A DNA stretch of 64,000 nucleotides from the NCBI GenBank assembly GCA_030917395.1, contig JAUPUU010000180.1:62001-126000 (forward strand), given 5' to 3'. Positions 10,130-19,897 of the stretch are shown here, in pieces. Each line of letters begins with the position of its first letter. The stretch's first letter is position 1. Position numbers and translations under genes: made by a program. The notes under the pieces were generated by a model. The model had not been told where the DNA came from. It was given only the letters and a program-made list of their open reading frames with translations, and searched no databases. Origin of the DNA: Cyanobacteriota bacterium erpe_2018_sw_21hr_WHONDRS-SW48-000092_B_bin.40. GTDB taxonomy: Bacteria > Cyanobacteriota > Vampirovibrionia > Obscuribacterales > Obscuribacteraceae.

Positions 10130-11233
10130 CTACCTTCTGTTTTTATGACTTAGCTGCTTGGGCGAACGCAAGAAAAACAGCTCAAGAGCATGACTATCAG
10201 GCATTTGACCGGTTTTTACAAGATGCTCTAACTTGGTCAACTCAATGCGGCTATCAACTAAAAACTCTACAGAGGCGTGGGACAACCTTCTTACATCTTT
10301 CTCTAAAACAAAAGAATTGCCACCTTTTATATCGGCAGCCAAAAGCTTGGCAAGTTCTTGTGGCGGTAATTCTCGACGCTTGATGCCGGGCCCGAAGTTC
10401 GACTCTTTATTATAAGTTTCACATAAGAGCTTTATCTGCACCCATTTGCTAATCATGGTTTGCATGGTGGCCAATATTTGCATGGCATTTTGATGGCTCA
10501 ATAGTTCGCGCAAAGTCAAAAGAGTCTTCTGGGTATCTCCAGCCAACCAGTGCTCGGCCACACTAAAGACACTCGAGTGGTGGGGACTGAGCTGGCGAAT
10601 AATATCGAGAGAAATAAAAGTCTTAGGCAAAATATAGATAGCTGCTTTTTCAATCTCTGAAGAGATCTGGCGCAGATTAGCCTCTAACCCCTCGATCAAA
10701 TAATCTGCCGCCTCATTTTCAATGGTGGCATTAAAGTGCTTCGCTTCTTTCTGGCACCACTGCTGCAACTTAGGACTAGTCGACCCAGCCCAAATTTTCT
10801 CGCGGGGGAATTGCTCAAGCTTGGCATACTTTGCCACCAACTTAGAAAGCCTCAGAGTGCTATCAAAATTGCTAGTGCTAACAAAAATAATATAGGTGTT
10901 GGGATGCACTGATGACAGTGATGAATCTAAAGTGTCTTCATTGACAGAGTCTTTACCCTTAGCCGCTTTCTTACCAGAACTTTCTTCTTTAGAAGAACTA
11001 CTAGAACTGGCGCGTTTCTTGGCAAACCAGTCGCAGCGATCGATGATTATAAGTTTGTTTCCTGGTCCAAAAGGCAGAGAGGCAGCTTGCTCAGTTACTT
11101 CCTGGGCGCTGGGATTATCAAGGCGACTGTAATTGAAGCTAGCCCAAGCAGGATCAAGCAAATCAGCTTTGATCTCGTCGAGGCGACGATAAAGTTGAAA
11201 ATCCTCTTCTCCAGCTAGAACAATCACCGGCAT
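10130..11233 (-). CDS. holA: DNA polymerase III subunit delta
   Basis: MPVIVLAGEEDFQLYRRLDEIK...ASLPFGPGNKLIIIDRCDWF...LSPHHSSVFSVAEHWLAGDTQKTLLTLRELL; HolA-like architecture. Confidence 0.82.
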   Translation of the reverse strand: MPVIVLAGEEDFQLYRRLDEIKADLLDPAWASFNYSRLDNPSAQEVTEQAASLPFGPGNKLIIIDRCDWFAKKRASSSSSSKEESSGKKAAKGKDSVNEDTLDSSLSSVHPNTYIIFVSTSNFDSTLRLSKLVAKYAKLEQFPREKIWAGSTSPKLQQWCQKEAKHFNATIENEAADYLIEGLEANLRQISSEIEKAAIYILPKTFISLDIIRQLSPHHSSVFSVAEHWLAGDTQKTLLTLRELLSHQNAMQILATMQTMISKWVQIKLLCETYNKESNFGPGIKRRELPPQELAKLLAADIKGGNSFVLEKDVRRLSHASVEFLVDSRIELTKLEHLVKTGQMPDSHALELFFLRSPKQLSHKNRR

Positions 11234-11874
11234 CAGTTAAAGATTCGCTCGCCTGTAGAAAGGAAGTAAACCCGTTTAGCAATAGATGTACAAGCATCTC
11301 CCATGCGCTCGAGGAAGCGCGAGCAGAACAAGAACTGGGCACGCATCTGGGCATGGGCACTCTCTTGCTCGCCTAAATTAGACAGCAATCTTTTCGACAG
11401 CACATCATGTAAATAGTCGACAGTATTATCGCTCGCGAGAATTTCTTTAGCTTTGCTGGCTGAATCAGTAAGAAAACAAAGCAGCAGTTCTTGCACCATG
11501 TGATAGACAGTAGCAGCCATTTTGGGCAACTCTTCTGGAATTTCAATTTCGTCTTCTATGGCCCAGTTAGCAAATCTCGCCACCCGATTAGCATGATCGG
11601 CCAATCTCTCAAATTTAGCAGCGATTAACGGAATACTGACAAGGGCGCGGATTTCCTTGGCACCAAATGAGTCTCTTTCCATCAAGAGATCGACACATTT
11701 TTCTTCAATCTGCTGGCAGAGCTTATTGATCTCTTCTTCTTGGCGCTCGACCATGGCTAGGTCAGCTTTTTTATCACCTTTAAGCAGGCGAGTAACTTCA
11801 TAGACAGTAGTTTCAACCATCCGACCGAGGGTCAGCACTTCTTCTTTGATTAGTGTAATTGATTCAGTCTTCAC
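11233..11874 (-). CDS. phoU: Phosphate signalling regulator PhoU
   Basis: LGRMVETTVYEVTRLLKGDKKADLAMVERQEEEINKLCQQIEEKCVDLLM...LIAAKFERLADHANRVARFA...FLERMGDACTSIAKRVYFLSTGE. Confidence 0.9.
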   Translation of the reverse strand: MKTESITLIKEEVLTLGRMVETTVYEVTRLLKGDKKADLAMVERQEEEINKLCQQIEEKCVDLLMERDSFGAKEIRALVSIPLIAAKFERLADHANRVARFANWAIEDEIEIPEELPKMAATVYHMVQELLLCFLTDSASKAKEILASDNTVDYLHDVLSKRLLSNLGEQESAHAQMRAQFLFCSRFLERMGDACTSIAKRVYFLSTGERIFN

Positions 11875-11889
11875 TAACTTTCACCTATA

Positions 11890-12594
11890 TCAGTCGTTGG
11901 GCATGTTCAAACGATAACCAGAGCGATGAACGGTTTCGAGCAGAATTGGCACTTTGGGGTCAAGCTCTAGCTTTTGCCTAAGCCAGCGAACGTGCACCGC
12001 CACTGTTTTTACATCACCGTCAAAATCAGTCCCCCAGACTCTATCTAACAGAGCCTCAGTAGAAAGTGCTCGACCAACGTTCTGCATCAGCACTTTGAGT
12101 AGCTTGAATTCACGAGGCGAAAGCTCAATGTTTTTACCGCGATAGACGACACGCCGAGCATCTTCATCGAGCAAGAGCGAACCTAGCTCAATGCGACCTT
12201 TGGCCGAGCGGGCCTTGTCTTTGAGAGTACGCCGAATAAGCGCTTCGAGACGGGCCAAAAGCTCAACCATGCTAAAGGGCTTAACCAAATAATCGTCAGC
12301 ACCGCGCGAAAGCCCATGGGCAATATCTGCCGGAGCAGATCTACCGGTGAGCATCAAAATGGGAATATCAGGTGATTGCTCTCTAATCAAAGCGCAAATG
12401 TCAGGGCCCTTCATATCAGGCAGCATCCAATCAAGAATCACCAAATCGGGTAATGACTCAGCAAAACGCGCCAGTCCTGCCGCTCCATTGTTGCAGGCAT
12501 GAACTTCAAAGCCATGGCGAGTGAGGTTATAGGTAAGAGTTTCAACGATAGTTTCATCGTCATCAACAATTTGAATTTTTATTTTGCTAGACAT
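11890..12594 (-). CDS. OmpR/PhoB family response regulator
   Basis: REC (IVDDDETIVETL...LVILDWMLPDMKG...GADDYLVKPFSMVELLARLEALIRR) plus winged-helix DNA-binding domain; lies between phoU and a PhoR-like kinase. Confidence 0.92.
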   Translation of the reverse strand: MSSKIKIQIVDDDETIVETLTYNLTRHGFEVHACNNGAAGLARFAESLPDLVILDWMLPDMKGPDICALIREQSPDIPILMLTGRSAPADIAHGLSRGADDYLVKPFSMVELLARLEALIRRTLKDKARSAKGRIELGSLLLDEDARRVVYRGKNIELSPREFKLLKVLMQNVGRALSTEALLDRVWGTDFDGDVKTVAVHVRWLRQKLELDPKVPILLETVHRSGYRLNMPND

Positions 12595-12605
12595 ACAAAT
12601 ACTCT

Positions 12606-13340
12606 TTAGGGAAATTCAATTCTGAACTTCGAACCTGAACCCTCTTTAGATGTCACGGCGATTTTAGCACCGTGCAAATCAACGATGTGTTTAACAATTG
12701 ACAGGCCAAGACCAGTGCTGCCTCTGGTGCGACCGCGATCGACCCGGTAAAAGCGCTGAAAAATTTTAGGAATCTCAGCTTCAGCCATGCCTATGCCTGT
12801 ATCTTCCACTTCAAGGAAGGGCGGCGGGCCACCGGCACGAACCACGACAAAACCGCCAGCTGGTGTAAATTTAATAGCGTTTTCCACCAAGTTAATCAGT
12901 ACCTGGTCGATCTGCTCTTCATTGGCCAAAAGCTCAAAGCCACTTTCCACAGCCGACTTCAAGATCACGCCCTTCTCTTCGGCCAACTCCCTAGTAGTCT
13001 CTAAACACGATTCAGTGCGGCGCTGGATATTGACCCGGGAGAAGCGCATATCGTCCCCAGCTCGTCCGTTCTGCAGCTTCTCGTGAGAAAGCAGGTCGTT
13101 AACTAGATTCTGCAGTCGCGTCACCTCTTCTTTCGTACGACTAAGCATGCGCATGGCCGTAATCGGCTCTTCTACAGCGCCATCGATTAAGGTTTCGACC
13201 AACAATTTGATATTGGCAAGAGGCAGTCTCAATTCATGAGACACCTCAGCGATCCAGTTATCGTGTTCTTCTTGAGTAACCGAACCAGAACCGTCAGGAG
13301 CCAGAGCTGGTGAAGCAATCACTTTTTTGGGTTCGTCCAT
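12606..13340 (-). CDS. PhoR-like sensor histidine kinase without TM or sensor domain
   Basis: HisKA EVSHELRLPLANIKLLVETLI and HATPase_c NLVENAIKFTPAGG...VEDTGIGMAEAEIPKIFQRFYRVDRGRTRGSTGLGLSIVKHIV; 244 aa, no hydrophobic segment. Confidence 0.9.
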   Translation of the reverse strand: MDEPKKVIASPALAPDGSGSVTQEEHDNWIAEVSHELRLPLANIKLLVETLIDGAVEEPITAMRMLSRTKEEVTRLQNLVNDLLSHEKLQNGRAGDDMRFSRVNIQRRTESCLETTRELAEEKGVILKSAVESGFELLANEEQIDQVLINLVENAIKFTPAGGFVVVRAGGPPPFLEVEDTGIGMAEAEIPKIFQRFYRVDRGRTRGSTGLGLSIVKHIVDLHGAKIAVTSKEGSGSKFRIEFP

Positions 13341-13463
13341 TGCTGATTAGGCACCGTATGTGGTTCTAAGAAAAGGAGCAGAGAGATTTATCTTTAGTTC
13401 CAGGAAGTAAAAATGCACTAGAATCTTACTCAATTCAAGATAGTAATAGGGTTTTTTAAAATT

Positions 13464-15020
13464 ATGGGACCGGTTGTTTTAGCAATATTAGATGGTTGGG
13501 GCATTACTACAGAGAAGAAAGGTAACGCCATTCTGGCGGCTAAGACGCCTAACTATGACCTGTTGAAATCTAAATATCTCTTCACTCAAGTACAAGCTTC
13601 GGGTCAATATGTTGGTCTTCCCCAAGGCCTCATGGGCAATTCAGAAGTGGGACATCTAACCATTGGCTCCGGTCGAATAGTGACGCAAAAGCTAACATTG
13701 ATCTCCAACACCGTTGCCGATGGCACCTTCTTCCATAATCCAGCACTAGTGGCAGCGGCTGAAAATGTAAAGCGCAGCGGTGGGGTGCTTCACATTCTCG
13801 GTTTGGTTTCAGACGGTTGCGTTCATTCAAGCCCTGATCACTTAGATGCCCTTCTAGAATTTGCCCGCAGACATCAAATTAAAGAATTAGTAGTTCATCC
13901 AATCTTAGATGGACGCGATACTCCGCCCCGTTCAGCTAAACGCTTTATGCGGGAACTGGAGGAAAAGCTGGTTGGCTTAGGGAAAATTGGCGTCGTTTGC
14001 GGCCGTTACTATGCGATGGATAGAGACCAGCGCTGGGACAGAGTTGAAATTTACTGGAAAGCCCTGGTGTTGTCAGAAGGAACCAAGGCCGATAGCGCCC
14101 CCGAGGCCGTCGAGCAGTCTTACGCCAATAACATTGGAGACGAATTTGTCACGCCTCAAATCATCAATGCCATACCTATAAAGGATGGCGATAGCGTAAT
14201 TTGCTTCAATTTCAGACCAGATAGAGTTCGTGAAATATCACGGGTGCTCACTCAGAGTGATTTCAAAGAGTTTGTTCGGCCGGTCACACCTTCTATTTAT
14301 TACGTCTGCATGACTGAATACGATTCGACTCTCAACCTACCTGTGGCTTTCAGCCCAGAGGTCTTGCCATCTCAAGATTTGCACAATACCTTGCCAGAAG
14401 TAATCTCTTGCCACCATATCGGCCAATTTCACACTGCCGAAACAGAGAAGTATGCCCATGTAACCTATTTCTTCAATGGCGGTAAAGAAATTCAGTTGCC
14501 TGGTGAAGAAAGGCAATTAATTCCCTCTTTAAAAGTGGCGACCTACGATTTGGCACCAGCCATGCGTACCCCTCAGGTTTGTGAGCTGGCCTGCCAGGCA
14601 ATCAAGAGCGGCAAGCATCCATTTATAGTGCTCAATTTTGCCAACCCCGATATGGTTGGTCACACTGGCATCATGGATGCGGCGGTGCCGGCTGTGGAAT
14701 CAGTCGATTTAGCCTTCGCAGCCCTGCTTGCGGCAGTGCAAGAAGCGCACGGCACCCTAGTCGTGACGGCAGATCACGGCAATATTGAACAATTGCTTGA
14801 CTACAAGACCGGAGAGCCCCACACAGCCCACACCACAAATCCAGTACCGCTTGTGGTGGCAAGCTTCCAAACACCAGAATGTGATCCACTTAAGCTAGTG
14901 AACAACTCTATGAAAAAACTCACACCTGGTGGGCTAGCCGATGTGGCGCCTACTCTACTTGCCATCATGGGAATAGACAAACCCTTTGAGATGACAGGGA
15001 AAAGTCTTATATCCAATTGA
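13464..15020 (+). CDS. gpmI: 2,3-bisphosphoglycerate-independent phosphoglycerate mutase
   Basis: VVLAILDGWGI...GLPQGLMGNSEVGHLTIGSGRIV...HPILDGRDTPPRSA...GRYYAMDRDQRWDRV...NFANPDMVGHTGI...TADHGNIEQL. Confidence 0.97.
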   Translation: MGPVVLAILDGWGITTEKKGNAILAAKTPNYDLLKSKYLFTQVQASGQYVGLPQGLMGNSEVGHLTIGSGRIVTQKLTLISNTVADGTFFHNPALVAAAENVKRSGGVLHILGLVSDGCVHSSPDHLDALLEFARRHQIKELVVHPILDGRDTPPRSAKRFMRELEEKLVGLGKIGVVCGRYYAMDRDQRWDRVEIYWKALVLSEGTKADSAPEAVEQSYANNIGDEFVTPQIINAIPIKDGDSVICFNFRPDRVREISRVLTQSDFKEFVRPVTPSIYYVCMTEYDSTLNLPVAFSPEVLPSQDLHNTLPEVISCHHIGQFHTAETEKYAHVTYFFNGGKEIQLPGEERQLIPSLKVATYDLAPAMRTPQVCELACQAIKSGKHPFIVLNFANPDMVGHTGIMDAAVPAVESVDLAFAALLAAVQEAHGTLVVTADHGNIEQLLDYKTGEPHTAHTTNPVPLVVASFQTPECDPLKLVNNSMKKLTPGGLADVAPTLLAIMGIDKPFEMTGKSLISN

Positions 15021-15254
15021 CCGACATTTGGGTATCGATAAACCCTAATGTAAGAACGATGCTAGAAATTCGCAGCAAAAATCGGCACTGATATTTACAA
15101 TACCTCTTTTCAAGAGGCGGAAATGCAATTAGTAGGCTGTATAATTCAAACGATTTCAGGTGGGCGAAATTTACTAGCTTTGCCACCATTGTCACTCTGA
15201 GAGAGCTGTCGTTGACAATAACTCATCAGGATTAGAAGGAGACGAATCGACCGC

Positions 15255-15500
15255 ATGATTACTTTGAGAAACCTAGCCCTTGCAGGCGCAAGCTTGGCCC
15301 TCGTAACTTCCCTCGCTGCTTGCAGTGGCGGTGGTTCCGAAACAACAAGCACCACAACCAGTACCACTGGCGCTGCTACTGATGCTGCTTCAACAGCAAC
15401 ACCAGCTGCAACTGATACAGCCGCTTCAACAGCAACACCAGCTGCTACTGATACTGCTGCTTCAACTGCAGCACCAGCCGCTACAACCGAATCTCACTAG
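15255..15500 (+). CDS. Small repeat-rich lipoprotein
   Basis: Signal peptide with lipobox-like LAAC (SLALVTSLAACSGGGS) followed by three ~12-aa A/S/T/P repeats (AASTATPAATDT). Confidence 0.75.
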   Translation: MITLRNLALAGASLALVTSLAACSGGGSETTSTTTSTTGAATDAASTATPAATDTAASTATPAATDTAASTAAPAATTESH

Positions 15501-15523
15501 ATTTTCGTCAGTAGAAACAATTG

Positions 15524-15556
15524 AAAAGCCCTTTCAGGAAACTGAAAGGGCTTTTT
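15524..15556 (+). terminator. Rho-independent terminator of the small lipoprotein gene
   Basis: AAAAGCCCTTTCAG-GAAA-CTGAAAGGGCTTTTT: perfect stem, GAAA loop, T tract. Confidence 0.9.
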
Positions 15557-15655
15557 GACTTCATGAGAAAATTAACAAGCTCCTTTAAAGGAACATTTGC
15601 ACGACCGTTGCGGTCTTAAGAATTTTAGCTAATGAATTTTAGATAGGGTATCGCC

Positions 15656-16591
15656 ATGCACAAGCTCAAAAGAACTCTGGCTCTTTCAATATGCCTCTCG
15701 TCATTGACGAGCTTGCTACCCGCGATCGCCCAAGAGCAACAAATTCAGCAATTTCAGATACCTCAGCTGCAGATACCTCAGCAAGCAACCCAGGCTCTTA
15801 GTGCTCCAACCCTATCGTTTGTTGATATCAACTCTGGCCGCTTTGGCAAACTAGAAATAGATATGCAGGATGGCCAATTCTTAAGAGGGGCCTGTGACAA
15901 TATTCATCTCGTCGCCCGCAATATGGACCTTAACCTTGGTGAACTGAAGTCGTTAGATGTCGACGTCAAAGGCGGCAATATTGAAGACTTCATCGTCGAC
16001 AAGCTCACCCTTACCACCCAAGGGGCCCTCAAGTTTGATACTGGATTGTTGCTCAATCAAAAGATGCTGCAATTCACTAGCCCAGCAACGGCTCAAGTAA
16101 CGGCCCTGGTCAGCCAAGACAGCTTGAATAAATATTTAAAAGCACCAAGCACCCTCGATAAACTTTCTTACACCGTGACAAAAAAAGGCGGCATGTTGGC
16201 AGGATTGCTCGGCGCTGCCGGCGGTAACTTCGGCCTGACTATGACCGGGGCATCAATTGTCTTGGGTCGCAATAACAAAGTGAGCATGACCGCCGAGGGC
16301 AAAGCGGGTTTGGGCCAGCTAGCCGTTCCTATAGCAGCACAACTGGAGAGTCAGCTTTCAATTCAAGACGGCTGGGTGCAGTTAGGTGATACCAAACTAA
16401 TGACAGCAGGCCAAGAAATATCGCCCCAGCTCTCTGAGATTCTGGTTAAGAAGATCAACAGCCTTTCTAACCTAGGCACCAAATCAGATGACATCCATTT
16501 CAGCTTTACCGATCTCAAAGTTACTTCTGGCAAACAATTGGTCGTAACCGGTACGGCCCAAGTAAACAGACTACGTTTCGGTCGAAACTAA
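15656..16591 (+). CDS. Secreted DUF2993/LmeA-like protein
   Basis: Signal peptide; LEIDMQDGQFLRGACDNIHLVARNMDLNLGELKSLDVDVKGGNIEDFIVDKLTLTTQG resembles DUF2993 proteins. Confidence 0.65.
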   Translation: MHKLKRTLALSICLSSLTSLLPAIAQEQQIQQFQIPQLQIPQQATQALSAPTLSFVDINSGRFGKLEIDMQDGQFLRGACDNIHLVARNMDLNLGELKSLDVDVKGGNIEDFIVDKLTLTTQGALKFDTGLLLNQKMLQFTSPATAQVTALVSQDSLNKYLKAPSTLDKLSYTVTKKGGMLAGLLGAAGGNFGLTMTGASIVLGRNNKVSMTAEGKAGLGQLAVPIAAQLESQLSIQDGWVQLGDTKLMTAGQEISPQLSEILVKKINSLSNLGTKSDDIHFSFTDLKVTSGKQLVVTGTAQVNRLRFGRN

Positions 16592-16655
16592 TTGTCTAAC
16601 AAGGGGCCCAACGTTATATACTTACGTCTTGCTTCGACTAGAAAGCGAGAATTTG

Positions 16656-17384
16656 ATGTATAAGCGGCGCGATAGCCGACAGTGGGACCAGCTAAGACCG
16701 GTCAAATTTACAAGAAATTTCACCAAGAACGCAGATGGGTCAGTACTTGTCGAAATTGGTGATACCAAAGTATTTTGCACAGCCAAAATCGAAGAGAGAG
16801 TGCCTGCATTCTTGATCGGAAAAGGCGAAGGTTGGGTCACGGCAGAATATTCAATGCTGCCTGGTTCAACATTGCAACGCTCCCAACGGGAAGTGACCAG
16901 AGGCCAAGCTTCTGGCCGAACCAATGAAATTCAGCGTTTAATAGGCCGTTGCCTTCGAGCTGTGATTGACCGCCGGGCTCTTGGTGAGCGCACTATCACA
17001 ATTGACTGTGACGTTCTACAAGCCGATGCCGGCACCCGCGTATCATCGATTTGCGGCGGTTTCCTGGCACTTTATGATGCTTTGGCAAAACTACGGAAAG
17101 CCGGAGTGTTCGATGAGCTGCCGATCACCGAGCACATGGCTGCGGTTTCGGTAGTGCAGTTAAACGGCCAGCTCTTGCTCGACCCTAACTACAGCGAAGA
17201 TTCACAGGCCGAGATGGACAGCAATATCGTTTTGACCGAATCGGGCAAAATACTTGAATTGCAGATGACTTCAGAAAACAAACCCTACGACGCTTCGAAA
17301 CTTGGCGATTTGATGCTGCTGGCCAATAAAGGGGTGAAAGAAATCATCCAAATGCAGCAACTGATAATCAATAAGCGTCACTAG
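16656..17384 (+). CDS. rph: Ribonuclease PH
   Basis: RDSRQWDQLRPVKFTRNFTKNADGSVLVEIGDTKVFCTAKIEE...WVTAEYSMLPGST...RLIGRCLRAVIDRRALGERTITIDCDVLQADAGTR. Confidence 0.96.
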   Translation: MYKRRDSRQWDQLRPVKFTRNFTKNADGSVLVEIGDTKVFCTAKIEERVPAFLIGKGEGWVTAEYSMLPGSTLQRSQREVTRGQASGRTNEIQRLIGRCLRAVIDRRALGERTITIDCDVLQADAGTRVSSICGGFLALYDALAKLRKAGVFDELPITEHMAAVSVVQLNGQLLLDPNYSEDSQAEMDSNIVLTESGKILELQMTSENKPYDASKLGDLMLLANKGVKEIIQMQQLIINKRH

Positions 17385-17550
17385 GCGTAATTGCGAAGTT
17401 CGAAATTTAAGCAATGTCACATGAATCTTAAATTTCTGCGCTTTCCTGCTGACAACACCCAATATAGCTATACACTTAGGGAGTCGAACTTAGGTCGCGC
17501 TTAACGCGGATCCTAACTCTTACAGCTCCTGGCAATGGCACGCAGATTTA

Positions 17551-19119
17551 GTGACAATTCAAGACAACAGCATTGATTTCAATCCAAGTGAGTTCAACCC
17601 AATCAGGGAGAGCTTTAGAGACGTTAGCGCCTGGCGGCTTTTAGTCTCGACAGTCAAAGTTTTTCACCGCATCGCTAAGTTGCAAGGCTGGAAAGCAGCC
17701 TACCGCGTTGTGCCAATAGTCTGGACGATCATTTGGTCAGTCAAAGGCTTCTCTAAGTTTCATGCCGAAGAATTCGAGCGGGCCGTTCAAGGCGATGTTG
17801 TTGACGACATTGAAGAAGCGGCACTATCTAATCAAGACTATGAAGAGTACCGTGAGCTCGGGCGCTGGCTCTGCAAACGCCTAAACGCCCTCGGACCAAC
17901 CTTTGTCAAAATCGGTCAAACACTCTCTACTAGAGCAGACCTTCTGCCGCTGCCAGCCATGCTAGAGCTGACTAAACTACAAGAAAACGTAGACCAATTC
18001 CCTACTGAAATTGCTCGCGCTACGATTTTGCGCGAACTCGGTGGTCAGCCAGAAGACCTCTACAAAGAATTCAATAATGTGCCAATTGCGGCAGCCAGTC
18101 TATCTCAGGCCTATAAAGCCAAACTTGCCGATGGCCGTGATGTTGTAGTCAAAGTTCAACGACCAAATCTGAGTTCGATCATAGTTATGGACGTGCAGAT
18201 TCTCGCCGCCGTAGCCGACGAAGTGATGAAATATCCGAGCTTGTGCCGCCACACCGATTGGCCAGGCATAGTAGATGAATTTGCCAAAACCATATTTGAA
18301 GAAATTGACTACATACGCGAAGGTCGCAACGCCGACGTATTTAGAAGCTCATATCGCAATTTCGACAGCATTTATATTCCACGCATTATCTGGAAACTGA
18401 CTGGCCGCCGAGTTCTCACCATCGAATATGTTGCTGGCATCCCAATCAACGACGCTGCAGGCATAGCCGCCATGGGTCTTGATGCCGAAGAAATCACTAA
18501 AACCGGTGCCAACTTCTACCTGCGCCAACTCTTAGAAGAAGGCTTCTTCCATGCCGACCCTCATCCGGGCAATATGCGCATTATGGAAGACGGACGAGTA
18601 GGAATTTTCGATTTCGGCATGGTAGGCCGCATTAGCCCAGAACTAAAGCAGCACATGATCAATGCCTTCATGCACACTATTCAACGCGAATACCGTGACC
18701 TAGTAGACGACTTCGTCGGCATGGGCTTCCTTAAGCCAGAAGCTGATAGGGATGCCCTCTGTCGCGACCTGACTCCGATCATCGATGCTCGCTTTGCTGA
18801 GGGCATGAACAAAGTACGTTTCCGCAAGATGTTATTCGATTTCTCTGAGGTCTGTTTCGCCTATCCATTCAGCCTGCCATCTGAATTCACCTATGTTATG
18901 AGAGCGCTGCTTACCCTTGAAGGAATAGCCCTGGCTATCAATCCAAAGTTCAACTTTGTTGATGCAGCCATGCCCTTTGCCCATCGCCTGCTGATGAAAA
19001 ACAATCAGTTCCTTGGCCAAGCTATTTTCAAAGAAGTCTTTACTGACGGTAAATTCAATCGCAGCGCTGCGATCAAACTAATTAAGTCAGCCGCCTCTCT
19101 GACCAATGCGCTTCGGTAA
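17551..19119 (+). CDS. ABC1/UbiB (AarF) family atypical kinase
   Basis: LGPTFVKIGQTLSTRADLLP...LTKLQENVDQFP...PIAAASLSQAYKAKLADGRDVVVKVQRP...GFFHADPHPGNMRIMEDGRVGIFDFGMVGRI. Confidence 0.95.
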   Translation: MTIQDNSIDFNPSEFNPIRESFRDVSAWRLLVSTVKVFHRIAKLQGWKAAYRVVPIVWTIIWSVKGFSKFHAEEFERAVQGDVVDDIEEAALSNQDYEEYRELGRWLCKRLNALGPTFVKIGQTLSTRADLLPLPAMLELTKLQENVDQFPTEIARATILRELGGQPEDLYKEFNNVPIAAASLSQAYKAKLADGRDVVVKVQRPNLSSIIVMDVQILAAVADEVMKYPSLCRHTDWPGIVDEFAKTIFEEIDYIREGRNADVFRSSYRNFDSIYIPRIIWKLTGRRVLTIEYVAGIPINDAAGIAAMGLDAEEITKTGANFYLRQLLEEGFFHADPHPGNMRIMEDGRVGIFDFGMVGRISPELKQHMINAFMHTIQREYRDLVDDFVGMGFLKPEADRDALCRDLTPIIDARFAEGMNKVRFRKMLFDFSEVCFAYPFSLPSEFTYVMRALLTLEGIALAINPKFNFVDAAMPFAHRLLMKNNQFLGQAIFKEVFTDGKFNRSAAIKLIKSAASLTNALR

Positions 19120-19260
19120 ATTGGCCTGATACTTTACAAAGTCAGCGAAAACAAGGGCTTTTTTGCCGGTTTTTCCCACTGACAGCCCCCTACTTTCTTA
19201 AGAATTTTCTAGGCACGCGCAAAAAAGGCCGAGTTAGCCTCAAAATGTAATCTCAAGAGC

Positions 19261-19860
19261 TTGCCAGCGAAAATTAGACGAGGTTTTGATTTGGCTACAA
19301 CGTTGCTTTCTGCTGCTCCTAATACTATCTCTTGCATGCACTGTTCTGGAGTGTTCGACTCGGGCTCTAAGTTCTGCGGCAACTGTGGGGCTCCCAGACT
19401 GCACTCGCGACACGGTCACCAAGACTTCGACCCTGTTATCAGCAAAAGGGCTATTCAAGCCTCCAATGCTATTAACGAGCGAGTTGTTCAATCTACCAAC
19501 AAACAAACACCCTCCTTTGCTAAAAACAAAAGACAGAGCAGGGTAATCCCACCAGAGATGAGAGCCGAAATGGCCTCGCTTATGGCAGCCGAGCTGAGAG
19601 AGCGCATTTTTCTCTTTGGCCACTACGCAATTTTTCTTGTCACTAGCTTGATAGGCTTAGTGATCGCATTTAAGTGCTATGTCGAATTTGCCGGCGATGA
19701 ATTGAGCAAAATGATGATGGCCAGCACACCTCTGATGTTTATCAATTTGGTGGCCTTATGCGCTCTTGTACCAATAAAAGGCACAAAGAAAGAAATTGCC
19801 CGCATCAAAGAACGGATGACCTACCTAAAATTGGCCATGGAATTCGACAATATTATTTAG
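19261..19860 (+). CDS. Zinc-ribbon membrane protein
   Basis: CMHCSGVFDSGSKFCGNCGAPR zinc ribbon at N-terminus, two predicted TM segments near the C-terminus; start codon uncertain. Confidence 0.6.
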   Translation: MPAKIRRGFDLATTLLSAAPNTISCMHCSGVFDSGSKFCGNCGAPRLHSRHGHQDFDPVISKRAIQASNAINERVVQSTNKQTPSFAKNKRQSRVIPPEMRAEMASLMAAELRERIFLFGHYAIFLVTSLIGLVIAFKCYVEFAGDELSKMMMASTPLMFINLVALCALVPIKGTKKEIARIKERMTYLKLAMEFDNII

Positions 19861-19897
19861 TTAGGCAATTACTTAGTTAGGCAATTACTTAGTTAGG
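19861..19897. repeat. 16-bp tandem duplication (TTAGGCAATTACTTAG x2.3) at convergent gene ends
   Basis: Direct reading: ttaggcaattacttag|ttaggcaattacttag|ttagg; contains the gcvPB stop and directly abuts the stop of the preceding gene. Confidence 0.95.

Noticed and set aside
15325-15558. Leu/Gln-rich ORF overlapping the small lipoprotein
   Set aside because: Composition is the alternate-frame reading of the A/S/T/P repeat and it runs through the terminator.
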